Positions 1 to 7,271 of a stretch of 34,020 nucleotides of DNA are shown piece by piece. Source of the DNA: Myxococcales bacterium (lineage in GTDB: Bacteria; Myxococcota_A; Bradymonadia; Bradymonadales; Bradymonadaceae); assembly GCA_007119175.1 (NCBI GenBank), contig SKQC01000293.1, forward strand, positions 1-34,020. The letters are read 5' to 3'. Within the stretch, counting starts at the first letter, position 1. Every line of letters begins with the position of its first letter. A program made the translations under genes and the position numbers. Under the pieces are notes generated by a model, which was not told the origin of the DNA, made no database searches, and was given only the letters and a program-made list of their open reading frames with translations.

Positions 1-2
1 GC

Positions 3-126
3 ATCTCTCCCGAACCTCAAAAGCTCCGCGGTTGATCGCGCTTTCGAGGGGACGGGATTAATCCCAACCTACGTCTATTTTAGGGCGCCTGAACGGCGGC
101 GCACTAAGATTTTTGGGGTGTGCGAC
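3..126. repeat. direct repeat, copy 1 (left of the GT4 gene)
   Basis: This block matches 205-328 at a constant offset of 202 bp with only a few mismatches, mostly near 103-105 and 115. It contains the perfect palindrome GGGATTAATCCC at 54-65. Read on the minus strand it would encode the same last 14 residues as the glycosyltransferase gene to the right (APPFRRPKIDVGWD), ending in the same stop codon. A stop at 142-144 closes that frame, so it is a gene-tail duplicate and not a gene. No complete gene is visible in 1-259. Confidence 0.85.
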
Positions 127-204
127 CGCAAACCCCGGTTTTCATGCCCTCTCCCCCTAAATCTTCGGCGCCGTTTTTTGGCGCCTCAAATACACGTAGA
201 TCGT

Positions 205-328
205 ATCTCTCCCGAACCTCAAAAGCTCCGCGGTTGATCGCGCTTTCGAGGGGACGGGATTAATCCCAACCTACGTCTATTTTAGGGCGCCTGAACGGCG
301 GCGCTTTAAGATTTTCGGGGTGTGCGTC
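205..328. repeat. direct repeat, copy 2 (overlaps 3' end of the GT4 gene)
   Basis: Second copy of the 124-bp repeat. It covers the last codons and stop of the minus-strand glycosyltransferase and about 55 bp beyond the stop. The palindrome GGGATTAATCCC recurs at 256-267 and contains the stop codon. The spacer between the copies (about 155-200) also resembles the same sequence in inverted orientation: AAATCTT, then GGCGCC, then ACGTAGAT. Confidence 0.85.
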
Positions 329-1516
329 TGCGGATCGGGGTAGTTTGTGTCGATCGTCCCAAAGCCACTGCTGCCACCACCGCCCATACCTCGGCCAGGC
401 CAGGGGCGCGACGGCCCGGCGGCTGAGTTGCCGCAGCTCATGGCGCTCTTTGCCCAGCGAGGCGAGCCAGCGAAGCTTGGCCGACCAGGCATCGACATCA
501 CCGGCTTTTACGACCTGTTCGGCCGGTCGAACCAGCCACTTTTCGACGCCGGGGACTCCGGAGACGAGGGGCACCGCCCCCGCCGATGCCGCCTCCAAGA
601 GCGACACGGGAAGCCCCTCATGGCGCCCATCGTCGAGCGGCTGTGAGGGCATCACAAAGCCCTCCCACTGTTTTATATACGCCCACTTTTCAGTGCCGTA
701 CCTCGCGCCCACAAACTCCACGCCATCACCGGCTGTGGCCTCCCATTCCCTGCGACAGGGCCCATCTCCCACGACGGTTAACTCCACCTCCGCCCCCTCT
801 GTTCGCACCGCCTTGACAGCTTCAATCACGGTTTTCAATCCCTTGATCGGCACCAGACGGCCCAGAAAACCGAGCTTCAGCACACTTCCAGTATTCGCCA
901 CCAATTTACCGTCCGCGCCGGGCGAAAAACCCATCGGCGCCACGTCGACCGAGTCTGCGGCGCCCAGTGCGACCAACTGCTGGCGAAGAGCGTCGGTGGG
1001 CACCGTCGTCGGTCCGCTGGTCAGCCACCGAGCCATCTGTCGGCCCAATATCTCCGGCAATTTACCCAGAAGATGAACGCCGCCGGAATGCCCCACCACC
1101 AACGAGCGGACTCCGGCCATCGCCCCCACCGAGCGGGCGATCAGTCCGGCCGGAAGCATCCAGTGGCCCACCACGGCTCGATACGATTTTTGTCCACAGG
1201 CGCGCAGAGCGGCCGCCGCCATCGCCGCCATCGCCGGCGCCGCCAGAAGACTGCGCCAGGGCCGCCGCGCGAGGTTTTCCGGCGCTCCCGCCCCGAAAAA
1301 TAGCTGCTCTGCACCGCTCCAGGCGTAGGGCACAAACTTCGCCGACAGCCCCGGACAAACTCGCCGATCCTCGGCATTTTCCCCGCGCCAGCACAACACG
1401 TCGACCTCGATGCCGCGCTCCACCAGCGCTCGGCACCACTGCTCCACAAAATGCCCGGCCAGATCCCTTTTCCCTCTGGGAAAGCTGCTGGTGATCACCA
1501 ATATGGACTTATTCAC
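260..1516 (-). CDS. GT4-type glycosyltransferase (GT-B fold)
   Basis: Probable retaining glycosyltransferase of family GT4, moving a sugar from a nucleotide donor to an unknown cell-surface acceptor in the cytosol. The 418-residue protein opens with a Rossmann strand and loop (SILVITSSFPRG). It carries the donor-domain start FLGRLVPIKG at about 217-226 and the GT4 EX7E motif, with glutamates at about 300 and 308 in EGLPVSLLEAASAG. The open frame extends to a TTG at 1543, but GTG at 1516 is preferred because GGAAAGG lies 7 nt upstream and the conserved first strand follows directly. It lies downstream of a GT2 gene on the same strand, separated by a palindromic tandem repeat. Its last 14 codons belong to a direct repeat, so the C-terminus may have been altered by duplication. 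The family is clear; the acceptor is unknown. Confidence 0.88.
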   Translation of the reverse strand: MNKSILVITSSFPRGKRDLAGHFVEQWCRALVERGIEVDVLCWRGENAEDRRVCPGLSAKFVPYAWSGAEQLFFGAGAPENLARRPWRSLLAAPAMAAMAAAALRACGQKSYRAVVGHWMLPAGLIARSVGAMAGVRSLVVGHSGGVHLLGKLPEILGRQMARWLTSGPTTVPTDALRQQLVALGAADSVDVAPMGFSPGADGKLVANTGSVLKLGFLGRLVPIKGLKTVIEAVKAVRTEGAEVELTVVGDGPCRREWEATAGDGVEFVGARYGTEKWAYIKQWEGFVMPSQPLDDGRHEGLPVSLLEAASAGAVPLVSGVPGVEKWLVRPAEQVVKAGDVDAWSAKLRWLASLGKERHELRQLSRRAVAPLAWPRYGRWWQQWLWDDRHKLPRSADAHPENLKAPPFRRPKIDVGWD

Positions 1517-1523
1517 GCCCAGG

Positions 1524-1530
1524 CCTTTCC
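1524..1530 (-). promoter_or_regulatory. ribosome binding site deciding a GTG start
   Basis: GGAAAGG on the minus strand, 7 nt before GTG 1516-1514. The only alternative start further out is TTG at 1543, so this site argues for the GTG. Confidence 0.6.
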
Positions 1531-1698
1531 GAATTAAATTCAACCCAATCGCTTTTCATTCGAATAAAATTTAACGATCTAGTCTCTGAGTTGTGGTTTA
1601 TCCAATAATTGACGGGAAAACGTTCAATCTGGTGGGTCTCGATTTTGCGCATTTAACGCTGCTTTTTAGTCATTACGACGCCTCATAAATAATCCGGG

Positions 1699-1784
1699 CT
1701 AGCAGCTCGAAAGGCGGCCAGGCTGGCCGCGGGCTCCGAACCTAGCAGCTCGAAAGGCGGCCAGGCTGGCCGCGGGCCCCGAGC
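1699..1784. repeat. 43-bp tandem repeat with palindromic core (x2)
   Basis: Two adjacent 43-bp units (1699-1741 and 1742-1784) differ at only two or three bases. Each contains GCGGCCAG-G-CTGGCCGC, an 8-bp inverted repeat with a one-base centre, that is, a strong GC hairpin. They lie just after the stop of the GT2 gene and before the GT4 gene. There is no T-run, so a simple intrinsic terminator is unlikely; a REP-like element or mRNA-stabilising hairpin fits better. The rest of 1544-1698 is AT-richer, with no gene and only weak promoter-like hexamers (GTTCAA at 1622-1627 and TATCCA at 1599-1604, read on the minus strand). Confidence 0.85.
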
Positions 1785-1801
1785 GATTATCTTGACGCAT
1801 A

Positions 1802-2584
1802 TCACTGCCACTTCCCCAACGCCCCACCGCCTGTGTCCTCGCCCGTCTCGATCTCAGATTGTGCCCTATTGGCCATTCTCCGAGCCAGACCGCGCAGCAA
1901 GATCCCACTTATCGGACCCACCACAGAGCCGATCCGAAGCCCGGAGACTTCATCACCGTATACGGGCCGCACCACGGGCTGCGCGATTCGGGCGTCGAGC
2001 TCGACGAGTCGCAGCAATAGATCGTTGGGATAGCCATATCGCGGATATAAATTCTGAAGCGGAAGGCACCGCAGCATCTCTGCTGAAATAGCGGTATAGC
2101 CGCATTGGGAGTCACGCAAACCGGCGCGACCGGCCACGGCCCCGGTCAGCCAGCCCAACAACCGAGTACCCATCCGCCGCACCGGCGGCATCTTCGCTGC
2201 CTCGCGATGGGCCAGTCGATCTCCCTTGCTATAATCGGCCCTGCCCTCGACGACCGGCGCCAATACATCTTTTAATTCTGCGGGATCCATCTGGGCATCG
2301 GCGGCCATCACAGCCACCACGTCGGCGCCGCGATGAAGGGCCCGCTCGTAGCCCGCACAGATCGCCCGACCGACGCCGTAATTAAAGCCCAGGCGCACCA
2401 CCTCGATTCGATCCACGGCGTCGGCCCACATCGCCGCCACATCAAATGTATCGTCGGGCGACCCGTCATCGACGACCACCAGGTGATCGACAAAGACCGG
2501 CATCGTCGCCAGCGTCTTCGGCAAGAGTCGCGACTCTCGGTACGCCGGCACCACGACGGCAATCTTTTTTCCATCCAACGTCAT
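1802..2584 (-). CDS. GT2 family glycosyltransferase (dolichol-phosphate-mannose synthase-like)
   Basis: Inverting GT-A glycosyltransferase of family GT2. The 260-residue protein has the N-terminal nucleotide-binding strand AVVVPAYRES, an acidic DDGSPDDT motif at 39-46, and DAQMD at 96-100 in the place of the metal-binding DXD. A GYTAIS segment recalls polyprenyl-phosphate sugar synthases of the DPM1 type. The frame extends to TTG 2653, but ATG 2584 has GGAAA about 8 nt upstream and starts just before the conserved strand. I see no long membrane anchor apart from a moderately hydrophobic C-terminal stretch (GSVVGPISGILLRGL). It lies 123 bp downstream of envC on the same strand and may be the end of that operon. 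The likely role is making a lipid-linked sugar for envelope glycans; the sugar cannot be told. Confidence 0.87.
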   Translation of the reverse strand: MTLDGKKIAVVVPAYRESRLLPKTLATMPVFVDHLVVVDDGSPDDTFDVAAMWADAVDRIEVVRLGFNYGVGRAICAGYERALHRGADVVAVMAADAQMDPAELKDVLAPVVEGRADYSKGDRLAHREAAKMPPVRRMGTRLLGWLTGAVAGRAGLRDSQCGYTAISAEMLRCLPLQNLYPRYGYPNDLLLRLVELDARIAQPVVRPVYGDEVSGLRIGSVVGPISGILLRGLARRMANRAQSEIETGEDTGGGALGKWQ

Positions 2585-2707
2585 ATCGGTATTTCCAGGA
2601 AGATATAAAATCGTTTGCGAGGCTTCCCCAATCGATCGGCATGCCTGGCTCAAAAGGCTTCTTTTAGAGCGACAGGATTTCAGTGGGGATTATCACCGGC
2701 AATGATC

Positions 2708-3748
2708 TCAATCCGAGACAAACCACTCTTCCGGATCAACGGGCCGGCCCTGCCTTCGAAGTTCAAAATATAGCTTCGGCCCCTCCAGGCTCCCCGTCTC
2801 ACCGGATCGACCCACCACCTGGCGGCCCAGGATCTGGTCGCCGACCTCCAGGTCGAACTCTTTTAAGTGGGCGAATAGCGAGTGGTATTCCTCTCCGTGG
2901 TCGACGATCACCACCTTGCCAAAGCCCGGAAGGCGTTCGGCAAAGGCGACCTCACCGGAGGCCACGCTTCGCACCTTGGTACCGACATCGACGGCGTAGG
3001 TCACACCTGTGTGGCGCACCTCGGTATAGGAATTTTCGCGCTGGCGCGGGCCGTAGGGATATTCGATCTCAGCAGAAACGGGCGGAATCAGGGCTCCCTT
3101 TTTGCGGTGAAAATCGCGATCCGAGGGCAGATGGCGAAGCCGAGCGAGCTCGACGTCGAGAGCCTCGGAGACCTGGCGCGCTTCCTCTTGAAACTTCTCA
3201 CTATCGCCGCCGTCATTGGCCAATTTGACGGTCCACTCTCGCTCGGCATCTGCCTTCTGGTACAGCGCCCGGCGCTGGGCGTAAAACACCTCGAGTTCAG
3301 CGCGGCGCACCAGAAGTTGTCCGGCGTCGGCGATGCCATCGGCCAACTCGGCAAGCAGGCGCACCTGACGCTGCCACTCCTCGGTGGCGGGCCAACGGCT
3401 GGCCTCCATCGCCCGGCGAAGCCCCCGTGCATAAGCCGGTCCCTGGCCCCACCCGGCGCGCTCTGCGCGGCGCATATCGGCGCTCCACTGAGCCACATCC
3501 TGGGCCACCTCGCGGCGCATCTGTCGATCGACTCTCGCAGCCGTATCTGCATCGGTCAGCGTCGATGACAGATAGTCGTCGATCTCGGCAGCCCGGCGTT
3601 GCATCTGGGCGGCCTCCTCGTCGGCACCGGCACCCTGGCGCTCCAATTCGTCGATGGTCTCAAACCAGCCTCCCTCCAGGGCGGCCGCCCCGGCGGTCCA
3701 CACCGTCACAGCGGTGGCGACCAGCGCCATGATTACTCGCCTTCTCAC
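2708..3748 (-). CDS. envC: EnvC-like murein hydrolase activator (degenerate LytM/M23 domain)
   Basis: Periplasmic coiled-coil protein with a C-terminal LytM domain, the expected partner of FtsEX. The 346 residues comprise a signal peptide (RRR, then a hydrophobic stretch to about residue 23), a long helical region to about 210, and a LytM domain at 230-343. The end GPKLYFELRRQG closely matches the E. coli EnvC ending. Metal ligands are lost: the HxxxD motif reads HTGVT (Asp to Thr at 250) and the HxH motif reads KLY. As in EnvC, it should therefore bind and activate an amidase but not cut murein itself. The start is GTG 3748, forming a GTGA overlap with the ftsX stop, with AGAAGGA upstream. 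Longer readings of this frame, up to 4291, are shadow sequence inside ftsX. Confidence 0.9.
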   Translation of the reverse strand: MRRRVIMALVATAVTVWTAGAAALEGGWFETIDELERQGAGADEEAAQMQRRAAEIDDYLSSTLTDADTAARVDRQMRREVAQDVAQWSADMRRAERAGWGQGPAYARGLRRAMEASRWPATEEWQRQVRLLAELADGIADAGQLLVRRAELEVFYAQRRALYQKADAEREWTVKLANDGGDSEKFQEEARQVSEALDVELARLRHLPSDRDFHRKKGALIPPVSAEIEYPYGPRQRENSYTEVRHTGVTYAVDVGTKVRSVASGEVAFAERLPGFGKVVIVDHGEEYHSLFAHLKEFDLEVGDQILGRQVVGRSGETGSLEGPKLYFELRRQGRPVDPEEWFVSD

Positions 3749-4659
3749 GTCGAATCCTTCTGCCAATCGAGCAATGTCTGCATTTTTCCCGTCTCCTCGG
3801 TCCGCGTCGGCCGTCCACAGATCCAGCCCGTTATCGCGCCCAGCACAACACCTGCAGGTACCAGCGCGCCTGCCCACAATGCGGAGTCCACGGGCGTAAA
3901 AGTACCGCTTCCGACCAATTCCACGGCGAATCCGTCGAGCATTATCGACCACGGCCAAAACCCCGCCGCTGCCACCGTACCGGCCGCCGCTCCCAGGATC
4001 ATCCCCCGCCACAAAGCGGGGCGCCGAAGGGCCAGCGCTGTGGCCCCGAAGATCTCCAGAAGGTGGTTCTCCCGGCGCTCCAACTCCTGAAGTCGACGCA
4101 AAAACGCGGCGAGCCCCACCAGCGAGGCGCCGACGCCAAAAAAGACGACAATCGCCAATCCCAGCACCACCTGTCGGGCCCGCTGAAGCCAGGACAGGGC
4201 GCCGGCCTCCGGGGCGTCGACGGCGAGCACTGCCGAGCGAACGTTGAGCGCCTCCAGCCTGGCGATGACCTCCACCTCGCCGGGCCGCCAAAGATGGGGT
4301 CGGACGACCAGGGCCGTGGGCATCATCGATGCATCTACGCCGGTCTGCCGAGCCTCTTCTTCGCCCAGATGCTCCTGTAGCCTGGCGAGCACCTCATCGG
4401 GCCCCTCGATCTCGACGGATTCTACCTGCGACCACTCCAAAATGTCGGCGCGCAACTCGTCGGCCGTCTCTGAGCCCACCTGAGCTTCTAGATAGACCAC
4501 GGGGACGAATTGATCCCACCAATGTTCCGTCGCTGATTGCACCTGTACAGCCGCCGCCAAAAGGGCCGCTACAAGCCATAATGACATGGCCACCGAGAGG
4601 ACGACGCCCACCGTGGTAAAGCGATACTCGCCGAAAATTGCGAGCGGAGATCTCAGCAT
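3745..4659 (-). CDS. ftsX: FtsX-like cell division membrane protein
   Basis: Inner-membrane FtsX family protein of 304 residues that couples cytosolic FtsE to periplasmic EnvC. It has TM1 at about 17-38 (VGVVLSVAMSLWLVAALLAA), a periplasmic domain to about 165 starting with the FtsX-type VVYLEAQVG, then TM2-TM4 with the conserved cytosolic link EIFGATALALRRPALWRG between TM2 and TM3. A cytosolic tail follows TM4. The tail holds ETGKMQ at 289-294, a peptide repeated in the acidic protein two genes upstream. ATG 4659 is preceded by GAGGTGGAG and overlaps the ATPase stop by 7 nt; the 3' end overlaps envC by 4 nt. Together these imply translational coupling of the three genes. The assignment rests on topology, motifs and gene order. 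Confidence 0.88.
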   Translation of the reverse strand: MLRSPLAIFGEYRFTTVGVVLSVAMSLWLVAALLAAAVQVQSATEHWWDQFVPVVYLEAQVGSETADELRADILEWSQVESVEIEGPDEVLARLQEHLGEEEARQTGVDASMMPTALVVRPHLWRPGEVEVIARLEALNVRSAVLAVDAPEAGALSWLQRARQVVLGLAIVVFFGVGASLVGLAAFLRRLQELERRENHLLEIFGATALALRRPALWRGMILGAAAGTVAAAGFWPWSIMLDGFAVELVGSGTFTPVDSALWAGALVPAGVVLGAITGWICGRPTRTEETGKMQTLLDWQKDST

Positions 4660-5345
4660 CGCTCCACCTCGCCGGTGGTCTCGACCTGACCGTCGCGAAG
4701 CCGCCACCGGATGGCCTGTGAGGAGCGGCGAACGGGCCGGCGCCCGAAGACAATCACCGTGCTTCCGGCCTCACAGAGCCGTTCCAGCCAGGACATGGCC
4801 ACGCCGCGAACGGCGGGCTCCAGCGTTTCGTGGATTCCATCGATTACCACCACTGCCGGCTCACCGACGGTGGCCATCGCCAACCCCACCAATGCCCGGC
4901 GCTGGTCGCATAACGCTCCCACCGGCTTGTCGCGCTCCGGCAGCATGCCCAAAAATCCCAGCGTCTCCTCGGCAACCTCTACGGCCTGCGAATTCTGGCC
5001 GCGGACCACCATGGGCAAGATTGTATTTTCCACCGCCGTTCGCCGCGGCAATAATACCGGTCGTTGCGGACAACTGCCCACTTCGCGGCGCACCACCGCG
5101 AGATCTCGCCGACTGAGCCGGGCGACGTTGCGCCCCGCCACAACCAGTCGGCCGCGCAGTGGCTTTCGGCGCAGAGTCATCACGTCGAATATGGCGCTCT
5201 TGCCCGTACCCGCCGGCCCGACGATTTCGTGCCAGCTCCCCGCTTCAATTTGCAGTGAGAGATCTTCGACCACCGGGCTGGCCCCGGCGTTCGCCGCGAT
5301 GGCGACATCAAAACACGCAATCATGGTCCGGGCGTCGCCTTTCAA
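4653..5345 (-). CDS. ftsE: FtsE-like ABC ATPase with degenerate catalytic motifs
   Basis: Cytosolic ABC nucleotide-binding protein (230 residues) in the FtsE position of an FtsEX-EnvC set. Walker A is intact (GPAGTGKS, 43-50), as is the Q-loop (Q94 in CPQRPVLLPRRT, like the FtsE LLPDRT region). Other motifs are not. The LSGGEQ signature reads ALCDQRR (144-150), Walker B ends VVVIDG so the catalytic Glu is Gly170, the D-loop is TLEP, and the H-loop His is absent (VIVFGRRP, 198-204). It probably binds ATP but may not hydrolyse it. The favoured start is TTG 5345, which makes a TTGA overlap with the upstream stop and has GAGGAGAG 9 nt upstream; ATG 5324 is the alternative and shortens it by 7 residues. 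The frame is intact, with no sign of frameshift or decay. Confidence 0.83.
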   Translation of the reverse strand: MKGDARTMIACFDVAIAANAGASPVVEDLSLQIEAGSWHEIVGPAGTGKSAIFDVMTLRRKPLRGRLVVAGRNVARLSRRDLAVVRREVGSCPQRPVLLPRRTAVENTILPMVVRGQNSQAVEVAEETLGFLGMLPERDKPVGALCDQRRALVGLAMATVGEPAVVVIDGIHETLEPAVRGVAMSWLERLCEAGSTVIVFGRRPVRRSSQAIRWRLRDGQVETTGEVERC

Positions 5346-6082
5346 CTGGCCAGACTCTCCTCGATGAGCTCCGTCAACGAGAGATCCTCATCGGGCTCCG
5401 CACAACCAGTCCAGGCCGCTACACCGGTTTTCGCCACCTCCACCGACGGCGCCTTCGGCTCGGCACTGACGGCCTGCATCTTGCCGGTCTCGCCGAGCTG
5501 AACATCGTCGAACGGATCGTCTTCGACGGGCAACGGATCCATGACCTGAGTGTCCGCAGCGACGGCTTCATCGGCTTCCGCATCGTCTTCGGCGGGCGCC
5601 TTTTTGAGCCCCGCCAATTTATCTTTGAGCTGCGAGATATCGACGTGATCTTCGCCGGCCGGATCCTCAAACCCCTCGGCAGCCGCTTCTTCTTCGAGGG
5701 CTTCGATGCCCTCTTCCTCTATTTTTACCGCCGCTGAGGGAACTCCATCGCGGCCCGGCTCGAAGTCGTCGATATTTTCCTCGACCGCCTCCTCGGGCTT
5801 TTTCACCGGTTCGAGACCGACCATCTCGTCATATTCGCCAGCCAATAAATTTTTAAATAGGCTGCGGTGACTGGCCTTCATGATGGACTTAATTTTCTTG
5901 TCTCGCGCCTTTCCCTCAAGTCCCTCGATATGCTCCGAATAGGCGGTGATTTTGGTATCTAAAATCGCCCCGCCGTGAAAAAGCTGGGTCTCGATTTTAT
6001 CGTCGTTCGCCCCTCGATCTTCGGTCTGAATATGAAACGTCTTGCCGCGATGTTCCACATCATTGTTGTAGCCAATCAGCAT
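5342..6082 (-). CDS. acidic protein with conserved N-terminal domain, first gene of the ftsEX-envC set
   Basis: 246-residue protein with no signal peptide or membrane segment. Residues 1-60 form a compact domain (starting MLIGYNNDVEHRGKTFHIQT and including ETQLFHGGAILDTKI) that I recall as a recurrent N-terminal module in deltaproteobacterial proteins of unknown function. I know no assigned name for it. After a basic segment (KARDKKIKSIMKASHR) the rest is very acidic and low in complexity, probably disordered, with a short predicted helix DLSLTELIEES at the end. ETGKMQ occurs at 198-203 and again in the FtsX tail. ATG 6082 has AGGAG 7 nt upstream, and the stop overlaps the ATPase start. It may be a cytosolic adaptor for the FtsEX-like complex; that is inference from coupling and the shared peptide. 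Confidence 0.85.
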   Translation of the reverse strand: MLIGYNNDVEHRGKTFHIQTEDRGANDDKIETQLFHGGAILDTKITAYSEHIEGLEGKARDKKIKSIMKASHRSLFKNLLAGEYDEMVGLEPVKKPEEAVEENIDDFEPGRDGVPSAAVKIEEEGIEALEEEAAAEGFEDPAGEDHVDISQLKDKLAGLKKAPAEDDAEADEAVAADTQVMDPLPVEDDPFDDVQLGETGKMQAVSAEPKAPSVEVAKTGVAAWTGCAEPDEDLSLTELIEESLAS

Positions 6083-6264
6083 AGCTCACTCCTGTGACGG
6101 GTCGGGCCCGGACAGACCGCGTTTTGTGGTGACGGTCAACCCTCGGCACTAGCCCTCATAGTGTGCCGCGACAACGCCGATCTGGCAACCGCCCTCGTCG
6201 ACAGGTGCGACCGGCCTCCGCACCCATGCCTCCTTATCCCAACCAGGTCGCAATACGCCGGTTA

Positions 6265-6615
6265 TCAATCGACACATTGATTATTGAAGGCCTCGGCCTC
6301 CTGACCACATTCGGCCTCGATGACGTCATCATCATCCCAGTCATCACAGGCAATCGCGGCGCTGCAGACTGCATATGCCCGCGACAGAGACTCACATTCG
6401 GGATCAAATTCCTGAGATACCTCGGCGGCTCCGCTGCACTCTGTGATACATTGCTCGACGGAATCGAAGCCTCCAGTTCCGTCAGTGCACTCGGCACCCC
6501 GATTGCAGATAAACTCACAATCCTCTTCGATCTGCGAGTCTCCGCAGCCCACAAAGACCGGCGCAAATAATCCGGCGATGATCACGGCGAATAAAAATTG
6601 TCGGATCTTGCTCAT
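6265..6615 (-). CDS. small Cys-rich lipoprotein, paralogue 1
   Basis: 116-residue exported lipoprotein of unknown function. A hydrophobic signal ends in the lipobox FVGC (Cys24), so it should be lipid-anchored. The mature part has a regular set of cysteines (CEFIC, C, C, C, C, C, C, C) in spacings that match the next gene: C-x3-C near the start, QC-x3-C in the middle, AIACDD, and EAEC near the end. This suggests several disulfides in a small periplasmic or surface fold. It is strongly acidic (CDDWDDDDVIE). ATG 6615 follows GAGGGA. It is the downstream member of a tandem pair and lies 182 bp upstream of the acidic protein gene. Confidence 0.82.
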   Translation of the reverse strand: MSKIRQFLFAVIIAGLFAPVFVGCGDSQIEEDCEFICNRGAECTDGTGGFDSVEQCITECSGAAEVSQEFDPECESLSRAYAVCSAAIACDDWDDDDVIEAECGQEAEAFNNQCVD

Positions 6616-6673
6616 CTTGTTCCCTCAATCGTTGTGCTGACGTCGCACGCTTATAATTTTGCTCTCTCTCGCC

Positions 6674-7066
6674 TTACATCGGGGACCCGGAACAGATCTG
6701 TTCTTGCCTATCGATGGCATCACCACATCGATTTTCGATGATATCATCGTCACTTCCTAGCTCCTCGCAGGAAATGCCAGCGATGCATAAGTTGCTGTCC
6801 CAATGAGCATCATAGCATTGAGAATGATACTCATAGATCGGCTCATTGGCCTCAAAACACTGACTGACACAGCCCTCGAGATTGTCAGACCCGTAAAAAC
6901 TCGGCGAGGCAGTGCCGGCTTCATCGGCCTCGGCAGCACACTGAAAACTCCATGAGCAGAATTGCTCGCAATTTTCCTCGATTTCCGCCGAACTTCCACC
7001 GCAGGCCACCATCAGCACTGCCGCAGCCACCAGGCACAACCCCAAAAATCTCTTTGAATCCACCAT
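6674..7066 (-). CDS. small Cys-rich lipoprotein, paralogue 2
   Basis: 130-residue lipoprotein of unknown function and paralogue of the next gene downstream. The signal peptide ends in lipobox LMVAC (Cys22). The mature protein repeats the paralogue's pattern: IEENCEQFC against IEEDCEFIC, EGCVSQC against EQCITEC, CIAGISCEELGSDDDIIENRCG against CSAAIACDDWDDDDVIEAECG. A longer loop (ADEAGTASPSFYGSDNLE) is specific to this copy. ATG 7066 has a strong AAAGGAG 6 nt upstream. The 205-bp gap to murI is divergent and should hold promoters for both directions. Confidence 0.83.
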   Translation of the reverse strand: MVDSKRFLGLCLVAAAVLMVACGGSSAEIEENCEQFCSWSFQCAAEADEAGTASPSFYGSDNLEGCVSQCFEANEPIYEYHSQCYDAHWDSNLCIAGISCEELGSDDDIIENRCGDAIDRQEQICSGSPM

Positions 7067-7271
7067 CGGAATCTCCTTTTGCTCACCGAAGCGTCAATGC
7101 CTCCGATCGAGCGCCGGGGGCCAGTTCAGATTTATCGTCCCGCGACGACGGCAGGTCAAGCTCACTGACATTCTTTCGAGTCATCGCCGTGATTATCGGG
7201 GTAGACCTGTCAACGGCTTCGGCTTATCGTTCTCTGCGCATCTGGTGGTCCGATAAATAGGAGTTCTGGCA

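Noticed and set aside
144-263. 39-codon plus-strand frame in the left repeat
   Set aside because: No ribosome site, composition biased to Ser/Arg/Pro, and it overlaps repeats; not a supported gene.
3749-4291. Upstream part of the open frame leading into envC
   Set aside because: It lies wholly inside ftsX in another frame, is Arg/Gly-rich, and envC has a clear GTG start with ribosome site at 3748.
7208-7213. Perfect TTGACA on the minus strand upstream of the Cys-rich lipoprotein
   Set aside because: No -10 hexamer at a proper distance; the AT-rich GATAAT is only 10 bp away.
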